This document shows, in pieces, positions 27,676 to 38,961 of a DNA stretch of 64,000 bases. The DNA is from Saccharococcus thermophilus (GTDB lineage Bacteria; Bacillota; Bacilli; Bacillales; Anoxybacillaceae). The stretch is from the NCBI RefSeq assembly GCF_011761475.1, contig NZ_JAASRS010000001.1, positions 2,418,001 to 2,482,000 on the forward strand. Reading direction: 5' to 3'. The translations under genes and the position numbers were made by a program. Position 1 is the stretch's first letter, and each line of letters opens with the position of its first letter. Below the pieces are notes generated by a model. That model searched no databases. It had not been told where the DNA came from and saw nothing but the letters and a program-made list of their open reading frames with translations.

Positions 27676-27866
27676 ATGGGGCTATTGAACGGGATGGATA
27701 TATTTTTGATATCGAATATAGCGTCATCCAGCAAAAAGGGGCGCTGCATGTATACCGAGACGGAGTGCTGATGGATGAAGTAACGTTCCGTTTCACTGGA
27801 AAAAAGCTGAACGAACAGCAAATTGAATCATTAATTGACCATTATATCGAGCAACATAACGGCTAA
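27676..27866 (+). pseudogene. Frameshifted small gene (YbxH-like, about 63 aa if intact)
   Basis: An ATG at 27676 sits behind AGGTGAAAAACGAT, an ideal site, but its frame differs from the clearly coding frame that starts at 27681 (AIERDGYIFDIEYSVIQQ, ending IESLIDHYIEQHNG). Adding one G to the GGGG run at 27678-27681 would join them into MGAIERDGY and give a 63-residue protein, followed exactly by a terminator. I read this as a one-base deletion, real or a sequencing error in a homopolymer. Similarity to small Bacillus YbxH-type proteins is tentative. Confidence 0.6.
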
Positions 27867-27893
27867 ACTGCTGTATAAACAGCAGTTTTTTCT
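27865..27893 (+). terminator. Terminator of the frameshifted small gene
   Basis: AAACTGCTG and CAGCAGTTT overlap the stop codon and are followed by TTTTC. Confidence 0.8.
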
Positions 27894-27958
27894 TGCTAAT
27901 TTTGCCACTATTCTTATATGATGGAAACAACGATACATGATAAGCGGGGGGAAGAAGG

Positions 27959-28630
27959 ATGTATTGGAAAGAGTTGTATGTGTTTGACGGCGATGTCCCA
28001 CATAAAGCCATTATTCGCAACTATACGAAAAAAGATTTTTCGCAATTAATCCGCGTCCAGCAAGAAAGTTTTCCTCCTCCGTTTCCATCCGAGCTATGGT
28101 GGAATGAAGAGCAGCTTACCAATCATGTTTCACTTTTTCCCGAAGGAGCGCTTTGCGTGGAAGTAGACGGACGCGTTGTCGGGTCGATGACCGGCCTGCT
28201 TGTCGATTTTGACCCGAGCCACCCGGCGCATACGTGGGAAGAAATTACAGATGGCGGCTATATCCGCAATCACCGTCCTGATGGGAACACATTATATGTC
28301 GTCGATATTTGTGTTTCCCCTCCTTACCGAAAACTAGGCCTTGGAAAATGGTTAATGCAATCGATGTATGAGGTGGTCGTTCGCTTGAATGTGGACCGTC
28401 TCCTCGGCGGAGGGAGAATGCCGGGCTATCATCGTCATGCCGATCGCCTATCGGCAGCGCAATATCTTGAAAAAGTAGTAAAAGGAGAGCTGAAGGATCC
28501 TGTCATCACCTTTTTATTGCGATGCGGCCGCACCCCGCTTCAAGTCATCGAAAATTATTTAGAAGATGAAGAGTCTCACAATTATGCCGTGCTCATGGAA
28601 TGGCGCAATCCGTTTAAGCGCTATTTGTAA
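27959..28630 (+). CDS. GNAT-family N-acetyltransferase
   Basis: The 223-residue protein has a GNAT fold: RNYTKKDFSQLIRVQQESFPPPF at the start, VEVDGRVVGSMTG, then the acetyl-CoA motif VVDICVSPPYRKLGLGKWLM (about residues 118-137). The C-terminal half is longer than in simple GNATs (RMPGYHRHADRLSA). B. subtilis has the acetyltransferase gene ykwB between the mcpC and pts genes, so this is probably its orthologue by position. The substrate is unknown. The ATG follows GGGGGGAAGAAGG. Confidence 0.8.
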   Translation: MYWKELYVFDGDVPHKAIIRNYTKKDFSQLIRVQQESFPPPFPSELWWNEEQLTNHVSLFPEGALCVEVDGRVVGSMTGLLVDFDPSHPAHTWEEITDGGYIRNHRPDGNTLYVVDICVSPPYRKLGLGKWLMQSMYEVVVRLNVDRLLGGGRMPGYHRHADRLSAAQYLEKVVKGELKDPVITFLLRCGRTPLQVIENYLEDEESHNYAVLMEWRNPFKRYL

Positions 28631-28699
28631 AAAATGAATAGTTTATTATAAGGAAGGGTTTCATTGCGGGCGCCGCGAATAAGAAGGGAAAGGATTCAA

Positions 28700-28783
28700 A
28701 TGGCAAAAGCAATCGCTTTAGGAATTTCTCTTACCGTACGGCAGCGGTTTGGCTATGAACCGGCCTCTTCCATTCTTGCTTAA
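28700..28783 (+). CDS. Possible 27-residue ORF
   Basis: ATG at 28700 follows AAGGGAAAGGATTCAA and the frame MAKAIALGISLTVRQRFGYE ends 28783, four bases before a terminator. The arrangement looks like a real small gene or the remains of one. I recognise no family. Confidence 0.3.
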   Translation: MAKAIALGISLTVRQRFGYEPASSILA

Positions 28784-28786
28784 AAA

Positions 28787-28817
28787 ACTAGCGGTGAAGT
28801 GCTGCTTCACCGCTAGT
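28787..28817. terminator. Bidirectional terminator of ptsI
   Basis: ACTAGCGGTGAAG and CTTCACCGCTAGT form a perfect 13-bp stem three bases from the ptsI stop, with A-run on one side. Confidence 0.8.
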
Positions 28818-28820
28818 CTA

Positions 28821-30542
28821 TTATTCAATATGGAATTTTTGTTTTACAAACGCCACAACCTCTTCGGCCGTGCTCATCGAAAGGACGGTTTCTTTAAAGC
28901 TTGCCGCTTCTTCTTTTGATAATTTTTTCATTTGCGAACGTGCGCGCAAAATAGAAGTTGCACTCATACTAAACTCGTCCAATCCTAAGCCGAGCAAAAT
29001 CGGAATGGCGATCGCATCGCCCGCCATTTCCCCGCACATTCCAGCCCATTTTCCTTCTTTATGCGCTGCATCAATGACGTTGCTAATCAGCCGTAAAATC
29101 GCTGGGTTGTACGGTTGGTAAAGGTAGGAAACCCGTTCATTCATGCGGTCTGCCGCCATCGTATACTGAATTAAGTCATTGGTGCCGATGCTAAAGAAAT
29201 CGACTTCTTTCGCAAATTGGTCGGCAAGCACGGCAGCAGCCGGAATTTCTACCATCATGCCGACTTCAATATCGTCAGCCACCGGTACACCCTCGCGCTG
29301 CAACTTTTCTTTTTCCTCTAAAAGAATCGCCTTCGCTTGACGGAATTCATCAAGCGTCGCAATCATCGGGAACATAATTTTTAAATTTCCGTATACGCTT
29401 GCTCGCAACAAGGCGCGAAGCTGCGTACGGAACATATCCTGCATTTCTAAACAAAGGCGGATGGCACGGAATCCTAAAAACGGGTTCATTTCTTTTGGCA
29501 GATCTAAATATGGCAATTCCTTATCACCGCCGATGTCAAGCGTGCGCACGACAACCGGTTTTCCTTCCATTCGCTCCAGCACCGTTTTATACGCTTCAAA
29601 TTGTTCTTCCTCTGTCGGCAGCTCGGAACGTCCCATGTACAAAAATTCCGTACGGTACAGCCCGATTCCTTCCGCCCCGTTTTCCAGTACTCCTTTCACA
29701 TCATCCGGCGTACCGATATTTGCGGCCAGTTCGACATGATAACCGTCGCTTGTTACCGTTTTTTCATGAACGAGCTTCGCCCATTCCGCTTTTTGCGCTT
29801 CATAGCGGGCACGCTTTTCTTCATATTGTGCGAGCACATCTTCCGATGGATTTACAATAACATGTCCATCTAATCCATCGATAATAACGATATCACCATT
29901 TTGAATTTCTGTTGTCACTTGCTTCGTACCGACAACAGCCGGAATTTCCATGGATCTCGCCATGATGGCAGAATGAGATGTACGTCCTCCGATATCGGTC
30001 GCAAAACCTTTTACATATTGACGGTTTAATTGCGCTGTATCGGACGGAGTTAAGTCTTCGGCAATAATCACAACTTCCTCGGAAATAAGGCTTGGATTAG
30101 AAATCGTAACTCCAAGTAAGTGAGCAAGTACCCGTTTTGTCACATCGCGAATATCGGCGGCGCGTTCTTTCATATACTCATTATCCATTGCTTCAAACAT
30201 GGAAACAAACATCGTCGCCGTTTCGTTCAATGCGTATTCCGCATTTACTCGCTCTGTTTCGATTTTTTCTTTGATCGGATTTAATAATTCCGGATCATTT
30301 AATACAAGCAGGTGCGCAGCAAAAATCGCAGCTTTATCTTCCCCTAATTGTTGCAAAGCGTGTTGTTTGATGATTTCCAGCTCTTCTTTTGCTTTTGCCA
30401 CCGCTGCTTCGAAACGCGCAACTTCCGCCTGCGGATCGGAAACAGCTTTTTTCTCTACAACAAGGTTAGGGGTTTCTAAGCGGTATGCCTTCGCAATGGC
30501 AATACCGCCAGATGCAGCAATTCCTTGAATTGTCTTTGTCAT
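28821..30542 (-). CDS. ptsI: Phosphoenolpyruvate-protein phosphotransferase (PTS enzyme I)
   Basis: The 573-residue protein has the phosphohistidine motif [13 protein letters not shown] (histidine near residue 190), an N-terminal HPr-binding helical domain and a C-terminal PEP-binding barrel ([46 protein letters not shown]). It takes phosphate from PEP and passes it to HPr. Its ATG overlaps the ptsH stop codon in a TAATG, indicating translational coupling. Confidence 0.97.
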   Translation of the reverse strand: MTKTIQGIAASGGIAIAKAYRLETPNLVVEKKAVSDPQAEVARFEAAVAKAKEELEIIKQHALQQLGEDKAAIFAAHLLVLNDPELLNPIKEKIETERVNAEYALNETATMFVSMFEAMDNEYMKERAADIRDVTKRVLAHLLGVTISNPSLISEEVVIIAEDLTPSDTAQLNRQYVKGFATDIGGRTSHSAIMARSMEIPAVVGTKQVTTEIQNGDIVIIDGLDGHVIVNPSEDVLAQYEEKRARYEAQKAEWAKLVHEKTVTSDGYHVELAANIGTPDDVKGVLENGAEGIGLYRTEFLYMGRSELPTEEEQFEAYKTVLERMEGKPVVVRTLDIGGDKELPYLDLPKEMNPFLGFRAIRLCLEMQDMFRTQLRALLRASVYGNLKIMFPMIATLDEFRQAKAILLEEKEKLQREGVPVADDIEVGMMVEIPAAAVLADQFAKEVDFFSIGTNDLIQYTMAADRMNERVSYLYQPYNPAILRLISNVIDAAHKEGKWAGMCGEMAGDAIAIPILLGLGLDEFSMSATSILRARSQMKKLSKEEAASFKETVLSMSTAEEVVAFVKQKFHIE

Positions 30543-30808
30543 TACTGTGCAAGACCTTCTTTAGATAATGTTTCCGTTAATGCTGCCATCGCTTCTGCTG
30601 CATCTGCCCCTTCCACAGTAATTTTAATTTCGGCACCTTTTGGAATACCCAAAGACATGACGCCCATAATCGATTTTAAGTTTACCGTTTTGCCATTGTA
30701 CTCTAAATGAATGTCACTGTTGAATCTACTCGCTGTTTGAACAAGAATCGTTGCCGGACGAGCGTGAATTCCCGATTCTGAAGTTACTTTAAACACTTTT
30801 TCAGCCAT
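30542..30808 (-). CDS. ptsH: HPr phosphocarrier protein
   Basis: The 88-residue protein has the active-site GIHARPAT (His15), the regulatory serine in [10 protein letters not shown] (Ser46, target of HPr kinase) and the usual length from MAEKVF. It passes phosphate from enzyme I to PtsG; when phosphorylated on serine it works with CcpA in catabolite repression. I chose the ATG at 30808 over one three codons upstream because it gives the conserved N-terminus. Confidence 0.95.
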   Translation of the reverse strand: MAEKVFKVTSESGIHARPATILVQTASRFNSDIHLEYNGKTVNLKSIMGVMSLGIPKGAEIKITVEGADAAEAMAALTETLSKEGLAQ

Positions 30809-30846
30809 TGTCGTCATTCCCCTTTTCCTTATATTTTTTCTTTGTC

Positions 30847-30876
30847 ATCATACCAAATAATATTGCCTTTCTTCAA
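30847..30876 (-). promoter_or_regulatory. Promoter upstream of ptsH
   Basis: On the minus strand TTGAAG and TATGAT are separated by 18 bases in the 113-base gap between ptsG and ptsH. ptsHI can therefore be transcribed apart from ptsG, as in B. subtilis. Confidence 0.55.
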
Positions 30877-30921
30877 ATGAAGAACAACGAAATTTGTCGA
30901 AAAAAAATCGCACCGTTAATT

Positions 30922-33021
<2,100 letters not shown>

Positions 33022-33077
33022 TTACGGTTTTCTTGAAAAAGAACATGCTAGACGTCAGACATTTACAATATGCAAAT

Positions 33078-33209
33078 AATAAAAACGAAAGGCATGAGCA
33101 AAGAACGACAAAAATAGAACGCTTACAACAAATGGGATAAATAAAAACCCATTTGTTTGCCATCCTACTTTGTCTTCTTTACTCATGCCTGATCGAATCA
33201 GTAACACGT
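33078..33209 (-). promoter_or_regulatory. GlcT-responsive RAT and terminator in the ptsG leader
   Basis: On the minus strand the RAT reads ACGTGTTACTGATTCGATCA followed by GGCATGAG (33209-33182), matching the known B. subtilis ptsG element. The RAT tail GGCATGAG is also the start of a terminator 5' arm (33189-33175). That arm pairs over 15 bp with TTCTTTGCTCATGCC (33105-33091), which is followed by TTTCGTTTTTATT. The two structures are mutually exclusive. A nested 10-bp hairpin (ACAAATGGG, 33127-33157) sits in the terminator loop. Confidence 0.85.
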
Positions 33210-33223
33210 AAAGCGAGACAAAT

Positions 33224-34081
33224 TTATTCAATTGTCTCTGTTTCCTTTTTGGCAAGTCTTTGCAGATGCATTGTCAAATATACCGCTTCTGCGTCGTCCA
33301 CTGGCATTTGCAACGTTTGTTGCATCACTTTAATCAATTTCCAAGCAAGATTATAACATAGCGGGTAGGCCTCTTTCAAGATTTTCGACAATTTTTTTGG
33401 TTCTTCGACTTTTTCTCCTTTTTTTATGCGTTCAATCGCGTAGCGCAAATGGCGAACAAATCGTAAATAATGAATACTGTTGCGATCAATCGTAATATCA
33501 AGTTGTTGTTCGACAATTTGAATCAGTCTGGCGATCAATTGAGAGTGTTGATTTACTTCGGACAAACTTTGTTTTGAAATTGCGCTATGAATATGCAGCG
33601 CAATAAACCCCGCCTCTCCTTCCGGAAGCTCGACTCCTAATTTTCGGTTAATCATGTCGACAACTTCACATGCAATTTCATATTCTAGCGGGTACAAGCT
33701 TTTCGTTTCCACTAAAAACGGATTTTTTAAATCAATCCCTTGCTCTAACCGCTTTAGTGTAAACGAAATATGATCCGTCAGTGCAACGTGAATATGCTCA
33801 TTTAACGGGGCATTGACTCGCTGTTTAATATGTTGGATCACTTCGTTCATCAGCCCGATAAATTCTTCATCAAGCTCTGGCAGCAATTTTTTATATTGTT
33901 CTTGTTCCCGCTCATTTTTTAAAATGAACCATTTTTCAACGGCACTCTGCCCAATACAATCCCCTTTTTTCTTTCCAAACCCAATCCCTTTTCCAAGCAA
34001 TACTACTTCATCGTACGCTGGATGTGAAGCAATTAAAACGTTATTATTTAACACTTTTTCCACACGAAAGGACTCTGTCAC
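33224..34081 (-). CDS. glcT: PtsG antiterminator GlcT (BglG family)
   Basis: The 285-residue protein has an RNA-binding CAT domain (about residues 1-60, VLNNNVLIASHPAYDEVVLLGKG) and two PTS regulation domains, PRD1 (NEHIHVALTDHI) and PRD2 (FIALHIHSA to the end). With glucose present it binds the RAT in the ptsG leader and prevents termination; PtsG-dependent phosphorylation of PRD1 inactivates it. The start is a GTG behind AAGGGAGTGGGGCTTT. Confidence 0.95.
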   Translation of the reverse strand: MTESFRVEKVLNNNVLIASHPAYDEVVLLGKGIGFGKKKGDCIGQSAVEKWFILKNEREQEQYKKLLPELDEEFIGLMNEVIQHIKQRVNAPLNEHIHVALTDHISFTLKRLEQGIDLKNPFLVETKSLYPLEYEIACEVVDMINRKLGVELPEGEAGFIALHIHSAISKQSLSEVNQHSQLIARLIQIVEQQLDITIDRNSIHYLRFVRHLRYAIERIKKGEKVEEPKKLSKILKEAYPLCYNLAWKLIKVMQQTLQMPVDDAEAVYLTMHLQRLAKKETETIE

Positions 34082-34262
34082 AAAGCCCCACTCCCTTAAT
34101 AAAACGTTTGCAATATTATCATCTTACGCAACGATCTACCAATCGTCAATGAATAAATATTGATTTTTTCTTAAAAACGAAATGCGCGTATATTCGTGCT
34201 CTTTTTTCTCCCCCCTATAATGAAAAGCATGTTACAATGTGGGAAGGAAAGGTGGGAACAAC

Positions 34263-35069
34263 ATGATTAAACTGATTGTTAGCGATTTAGACGGAACGCT
34301 GCTTAGATTGGATAAAAGCATTAAAAAAGAAGATAAACATGCCATTCAATTGGCGATGGGACAAGGAATTGATTTGGCTATTGCCTCTGGCCGAATGGAT
34401 AATGAAATTTTAGAGGTGTTGCAAAAATTGGAACAAAAAGCGCATCGTATTAGTCAAAATGGTGCGTTTATTTACACAAAAACGAATTTGCCGCTTCATG
34501 CAACTACTTTTTCCCCACAACTAGCACAACAAATTTATCAGCAAGCAAAAGAATTGGAAGCAATTGTGCTCGTTTGCAATGAAAATACATATTTTATTGA
34601 AGAAATGAACGAAAATACATCGGAAATAGAGAATCGTCTATTTTATGGGCTATATGAACGTCCAAACATCCTTGATTCCATTGGCAAAGATATTCATACG
34701 TCGAAAATTACTGTATTGGCAGCAAATGAACTAATTGTCGAATTCGAACAAAAAATAACCAATCAGTTCGGCGATCACATCGATACGTTTATTTCCGAAC
34801 CACGCTGCCTTGATATTATGCCCAAAAATATTAGCAAAGGAAATGCGGTTCGCACTTTAATGGAACATCTTCGTTTGCAGCCTAATGAAATCGCTTGTTT
34901 CGGCGACGCGTTTAACGATATTCCAATGTTTCGCCTAACCCCTTACAGCTTTGCCATGTCTCATGCCCATCCTGATGTAAAAAAAGAAGCACAATATGTG
35001 ATAAACTCGGTAAGTGAAGGGATACACATGATTCTTAAAAACATTCCCGCGCCAAATATGATGCCATAA
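34263..35069 (+). CDS. HAD-superfamily (Cof-type) phosphatase
   Basis: The 268-residue protein has the HAD motifs: LIVSDLDGTLL (residues 4-14), IASGR, a lysine in HTSKITV and CFGDAFNDIPMF near 215-226. The insertion between motifs fits the Cof/type IIB cap. Such proteins hydrolyse sugar phosphates or related metabolites; specificity is not readable. The ATG at 34263 follows GGAAAGGTGGGAACAAC. Confidence 0.85.
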   Translation: MIKLIVSDLDGTLLRLDKSIKKEDKHAIQLAMGQGIDLAIASGRMDNEILEVLQKLEQKAHRISQNGAFIYTKTNLPLHATTFSPQLAQQIYQQAKELEAIVLVCNENTYFIEEMNENTSEIENRLFYGLYERPNILDSIGKDIHTSKITVLAANELIVEFEQKITNQFGDHIDTFISEPRCLDIMPKNISKGNAVRTLMEHLRLQPNEIACFGDAFNDIPMFRLTPYSFAMSHAHPDVKKEAQYVINSVSEGIHMILKNIPAPNMMP

Positions 35070-35104
35070 GAGCTGGCTGAGTAAGAAATGCCAGCTCTTT
35101 TTTT
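35068..35104 (+). terminator. Terminator of the HAD gene
   Basis: AAGAGCTGGC and GCCAGCTCTT are followed by a long T-run; the stem begins at the stop codon. Confidence 0.85.
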
Positions 35105-35164
35105 CATGTTTTTCTCCATACATATTCATACTATGAGTGGGCGTGCAAATGGGAGGAAGTTACT

Positions 35165-35929
35165 ATGCCACATATTTTGGTAGAAGACGGTGTTCGCCTT
35201 TACTATGAAGAGATAGGGAGCGGTACACCAATTTTATTCATTCATCCACCTGGAATGGGTCATATCGTTTTCCGCCATCAACAATCTTTATCGAACCACT
35301 TCCGCGTCATCATGTACGATATGCGTGGTAACGGGAAAAGCAGCCCGTCGGATCGTCCGATTACGATTCCGCTATTGGCCGATGATGTACATGTTTTGCT
35401 TGATGCGCTTCATATAAAACAGGCGGTGATTTGCGGCTATTCAAACGGCGGTTCGATCGCATTAGAATTTGCGTTGCGCTATCCTGATAAAGTAAAAATG
35501 CTCATTTTAATTGGCGGGTTCTCTGAAGTATGTACCACTATATTGCGTTATGAATTTTTGCTTGGCATTTATGCGGCAAAAGTCGGCGTCGTTTCTTTAC
35601 TTGCGAACGTATTAGCCAAATCGCATGAAAAAAATAAAAAAGAACAACAGGAACTAAAACAATATGTGCGATTAGTCAATAAAAAAGACTTAGCAAATAT
35701 GTACGAAAAAGGATTAGCCTATTCCTGTACGGAGCGTCTTAGATTGTTGCGTATGCCAATTCTTCTTATTTATGGTGCCTCTGATTACTATATGCGTCCA
35801 TATGAGAAGCTGTTCAGGAAAAATGTGCCTCATGCAAAAATAGTCTATATTGAAAACGCACGCCATCAAATTCCAACCAAACATCACTGTGAATTAAATG
35901 GAATTTTGAAGACATACTGTATAACATAA
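35165..35929 (+). CDS. Alpha/beta hydrolase
   Basis: The 254-residue protein has the fold and catalytic triad: HPPGMGH oxyanion region, MYDMRGNGKSSPSD, nucleophile serine in GYSNGGSIAL (about residue 92), the acid in YGASDYYMRP and the histidine in NARHQIP. It could be an esterase, a C-C hydrolase or a haloperoxidase-like enzyme; the substrate cannot be inferred. The ATG follows GGGAGGAAGTTACT. A tiny gene follows after 23 bases, possibly co-transcribed. Confidence 0.85.
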   Translation: MPHILVEDGVRLYYEEIGSGTPILFIHPPGMGHIVFRHQQSLSNHFRVIMYDMRGNGKSSPSDRPITIPLLADDVHVLLDALHIKQAVICGYSNGGSIALEFALRYPDKVKMLILIGGFSEVCTTILRYEFLLGIYAAKVGVVSLLANVLAKSHEKNKKEQQELKQYVRLVNKKDLANMYEKGLAYSCTERLRLLRMPILLIYGASDYYMRPYEKLFRKNVPHAKIVYIENARHQIPTKHHCELNGILKTYCIT

Positions 35930-35952
35930 ATGGAAGAAAGGAGGAAAAAAGA

Positions 35953-36081
35953 ATGTCAAAAAAAGGACGGCAAAATAAAGTAAGCCAAGAAGTTGCTAAC
36001 CCAACCGTTTCTAAAGCAGAAGCAGAGATGGCAAAAGATAGTATTGATACGGCAAAACAAGCGAAAAAAAATCGTTCGTGA
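35953..36081 (+). CDS. 42-residue basic hydrophilic protein
   Basis: The product MSKKGRQNKVSQEVANPTVS and so on is rich in Lys, Ala and Gln, without hydrophobic segments. It ends in a perfect context with a terminator eight bases later, and the ATG follows AAGGAGGAAAAAAGA. It resembles the many short, soluble proteins of spore-formers (small acid-soluble or YuzL-like) in composition only. The function is unknown. Confidence 0.6.
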   Translation: MSKKGRQNKVSQEVANPTVSKAEAEMAKDSIDTAKQAKKNRS

Positions 36082-36088
36082 AAAAAGT

Positions 36089-36121
36089 GAAGGAGGCCCA
36101 CCATTCGCCTCCTTCGATTTT
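36089..36121 (+). terminator. Terminator after the 42-aa gene
   Basis: GAAGGAGGC and GCCTCCTTC enclose a nine-base loop, followed by GATTTTG. Confidence 0.75.
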
Positions 36122-36179
36122 GTTACGCCGCCCGTGTGGCAGCTTGCTTTCGCTTGAAAATCGCCTTCAAAATAAAAAA

Positions 36180-36208
36180 ACAGGAAAACGCCTAGTACGT
36201 TTTCCTGT
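36180..36208 (-). terminator. Terminator of the PAS-GGDEF-EAL gene
   Basis: CAGGAAAACG and CGTTTTCCTG form a 10-bp stem followed on the minus strand by TTTTTTT. Confidence 0.8.
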
Positions 36209-36230
36209 GAAAGCAATATCTATCGTTGAT

Positions 36231-38642
36231 TCATGATTTCCAGCTTCGAACCCATGAATAAAGCTTCGTCAATACATTCGGCAATTTCTCAAGCGGCACC
36301 GGGGGACTGAAATAATATCCTTGCATCTCATCACAGCCTTTTTCCGCCAAAAGACGAACTTGGTCTTCCGTTTCAACACCTTCGGCCGTAACGCTTAAGT
36401 TTAAACGATGGGCAAGTGAAATAATCGCTTCAACGATTTCCGCTCCTTTTTCGTTTTTATGAAAATCCCTTATAAACGATCGGTCTATTTTTACAGCATC
36501 GATCGGAAATCGGTTTAAATAATTTAACGAAGAGTAGCTAACGCCAAAATCGTCAATCGCAATCGTAATTCCTTGCTCTTTTAGTGACTTTAAAATACGA
36601 ATGACTTCATTTGGTTCTTTCATAATCGTTGTTTCCGTAATTTCGAACACAAACGAGGATGGTGGAACATTCGTGTTAGCGAAAATATTAGCCACTGTCG
36701 TTTTTAAAGAACTATCGATAAATTGCCGCGCCGATAAATTGACAGCAATTTTCAGCGTTGAAAATCCGCTGCTATGCAGCCATCTAAAATCGTGGCATGA
36801 CTGCTGCAGCACCCATTTTCCAATTTCCTCAATGACACTTGTTTCCTCGGCAATCGGAATAAACTCCGCCGGACTCACCATTCCAAGTTGTGGATGCTTC
36901 CAACGAATAAGCGCTTCTACACTGATCTCGCCCGTGCGGAGATTTACTTTTGGTTGATAATAAAGAGAAAATTCGTTATTCCCCACTGCTGTTTTCAAGT
37001 CATTTTCCAAGCGGATTCGTTTAACAAAAATATCTCGCAACTTCGATTCATATTCGACAACCCGGTTGATTCCGTTGGTTTTTGCATAATACACTGCTTT
37101 ACCCGCGTTATTTAGCAGCCCTTCAGCGGAACGATTGGCATCACACGCATAGCTTACGCCAATATGAACCGTAACATTGAGCTTTTCTCCAGCGATGAAA
37201 TACGGTTCATTTAAAGAGCGATCAAGCGTTGTTAGCAGCCATTCTGCTTCTTCCTTTTTTTCATATCTATAAACCGCCGCAAATTCATCATCGCCGACTC
37301 TTGCTAAAAACATCTGTTCCGACTGTAATTTTTTCAACCGCCGCGCCACTTCCTTTAGCAGCTGATCGCCATTTTCATGACCGAGAAAATCGTTAATAAA
37401 CTGAAAACGATGAATATCAATTAACAGCAAAACAATATTGTCGACACGAAGCAACAAGTCGTTTAATATTTCTCTTAAATAACTTCGGTTCGGAAGCGCG
37501 GTCAGCGGATCATATTGCGACATAAATTTAATTTTTCTCTCTTTCTTTTTTTGTTCTGTTAAATCGCGAATAATAAGAAACTGTGCGTTTTGACCGTGGT
37601 AATCAATTGTTGTCTCTTTCACCGTAACCTCCTTTTTCGCCCCAGATAATGAAGTTAATATCCATTCGTTCGTCTGCTCGTTATACGGTGTTAAAAAATC
37701 ACTTACCCTTTTGCCTTTTACGCAATCCATTCCTGTTGCTTCCAACATTGTCAGCCCGGCTGTATTCGTATAACGAACGATACCATCTACTTGGATGATG
37801 ATCGGATCGGGGAAAAATTCAATGACTTTTCGATATAATTCTTCACTCCGCCGCTGTTGTTTTTGTGCATGGATAACATCGGTAATATCTCGAAGCAGTG
37901 ACAATCCCGCCACCACCGTACCATCTTTTCCAAAAACGGGGGTAATATTAGCAAAAACATAGGCACGTTTCCCATCTTTTCGGCGCAACGATAAACGAAC
38001 GGATTTTAGACTTTGACCAAGGCTAAGCTTTTGCAGACTTTTGAGCAACTGGGCGCGATATTTTGGTAAAAAATGAGCGATGTTCTTTACCATCACCTCG
38101 TTTTCACTCCAACCGAACAGACGCTCAACTTCCTTATTTATCCGCAACAGTCGCCCAGTCAAATCAAACATGACGACCGCGTCATGTGACTGTTCAAGAA
38201 ACAAATGAAATAGCTGGTGAATTTCCGCAAACTGTTGTTCACGAGTAATTTGTTCCGTAATATCACGGGTAAAACAAATCATGTAAGGAATCGTTCCATC
38301 ATCTTTCACAATCGGAACAATCATCGATTCGGCCATCCGTAGTTCGCCTTTTACATTCATTTGATCGCGGTATGTAACGACTTCTCTAGTCGCCAATGCC
38401 TTTTTGTATTGTTTGTTTAAATGATCGGCAATTTCCTTCGGATAAACATCCTCAATGCATTTTCCGATATCTTGTTCCGTTAAATTCGCTAAAGGAAGCG
38501 CGCCCTCGCTCACACGCACATAGCGGAATCTTGGCCCTTCCTCTACTTTCATTAAATACACAATATCAAATAATCTGTTCATGATCGTAAACAATAGCTG
38601 TTCATCGACGATGACATCATGAAAAAAGCGATTGTTATTCAT
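36231..38642 (-). CDS. PAS-PAS-PAS-GGDEF-EAL protein, probable c-di-GMP phosphodiesterase
   Basis: The 803-residue cytosolic protein carries three PAS-like domains (about residues 10-130, 140-260, 270-370). A GGDEF domain (about 385-545) has its active site degenerated to GDDEF after RV. An EAL domain (about 560-800) has all key motifs: EALIRW, NLSARQF, EITETTIM, IDDFGVSYSSL, KIDRSFI and AEGVETEDQ. I infer c-di-GMP hydrolysis, with the GGDEF part regulatory (for example GTP-sensing). No membrane segment is present, so the PAS domains sense internal signals. The ATG at 38642 follows AAAGGAATGAATAAA. Confidence 0.88.
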   Translation of the reverse strand: MNNNRFFHDVIVDEQLLFTIMNRLFDIVYLMKVEEGPRFRYVRVSEGALPLANLTEQDIGKCIEDVYPKEIADHLNKQYKKALATREVVTYRDQMNVKGELRMAESMIVPIVKDDGTIPYMICFTRDITEQITREQQFAEIHQLFHLFLEQSHDAVVMFDLTGRLLRINKEVERLFGWSENEVMVKNIAHFLPKYRAQLLKSLQKLSLGQSLKSVRLSLRRKDGKRAYVFANITPVFGKDGTVVAGLSLLRDITDVIHAQKQQRRSEELYRKVIEFFPDPIIIQVDGIVRYTNTAGLTMLEATGMDCVKGKRVSDFLTPYNEQTNEWILTSLSGAKKEVTVKETTIDYHGQNAQFLIIRDLTEQKKKERKIKFMSQYDPLTALPNRSYLREILNDLLLRVDNIVLLLIDIHRFQFINDFLGHENGDQLLKEVARRLKKLQSEQMFLARVGDDEFAAVYRYEKKEEAEWLLTTLDRSLNEPYFIAGEKLNVTVHIGVSYACDANRSAEGLLNNAGKAVYYAKTNGINRVVEYESKLRDIFVKRIRLENDLKTAVGNNEFSLYYQPKVNLRTGEISVEALIRWKHPQLGMVSPAEFIPIAEETSVIEEIGKWVLQQSCHDFRWLHSSGFSTLKIAVNLSARQFIDSSLKTTVANIFANTNVPPSSFVFEITETTIMKEPNEVIRILKSLKEQGITIAIDDFGVSYSSLNYLNRFPIDAVKIDRSFIRDFHKNEKGAEIVEAIISLAHRLNLSVTAEGVETEDQVRLLAEKGCDEMQGYYFSPPVPLEKLPNVLTKLYSWVRSWKS

Positions 38643-38753
38643 TTTATTCATTCCTTTATGCAATAAAAATAACAGCATTTTTACAATGTGGTTTGTCGAT
38701 ACTATTCAGAAGACGGAATTTTATTCTTAAACGTGCCGTTCATTTATTTTTTC

Positions 38754-38798
38754 GGTCAAAAAGCCTGTGTCGTTAATATGCTTTTTGACCTAATTTTT
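38754..38798 (+). terminator. Long stem-loop in the 38.64-38.96 kb gap
   Basis: GGTCAAAAAGC and GCTTTTTGACC form an 11-bp stem followed by TAATTTTT. No rightward gene precedes it. The rest of the gap holds the nitroreductase promoter and nothing else I recognise. Confidence 0.5.
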
Positions 38799-38857
38799 CA
38801 GGGCAGCGGTCAGTAAACGTGGAAACGTTATTCCTAAAGTGTCTTCGAGTAAAAAAA

Positions 38858-38886
38858 TTGACAACAGTAAAAGTTAGAGATATGTT
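38858..38886 (+). promoter_or_regulatory. SigA promoter of the nitroreductase gene
   Basis: A perfect TTGACA is followed after 17 bases by TATGTT, about 75 bases before the start codon. Confidence 0.7.
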
Positions 38887-38961
38887 GATAATAAGTCTTT
38901 TTTGTTACAAAATGTTATTTTATTATAATTTTACAACTAGACAGCAATGGAGGCAGTAAAA

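Noticed and set aside
27603-28020. Minus-strand ORFs of 65-75 residues
   Set aside because: They are antisense to the frameshifted small gene and its terminator and lack start signals.
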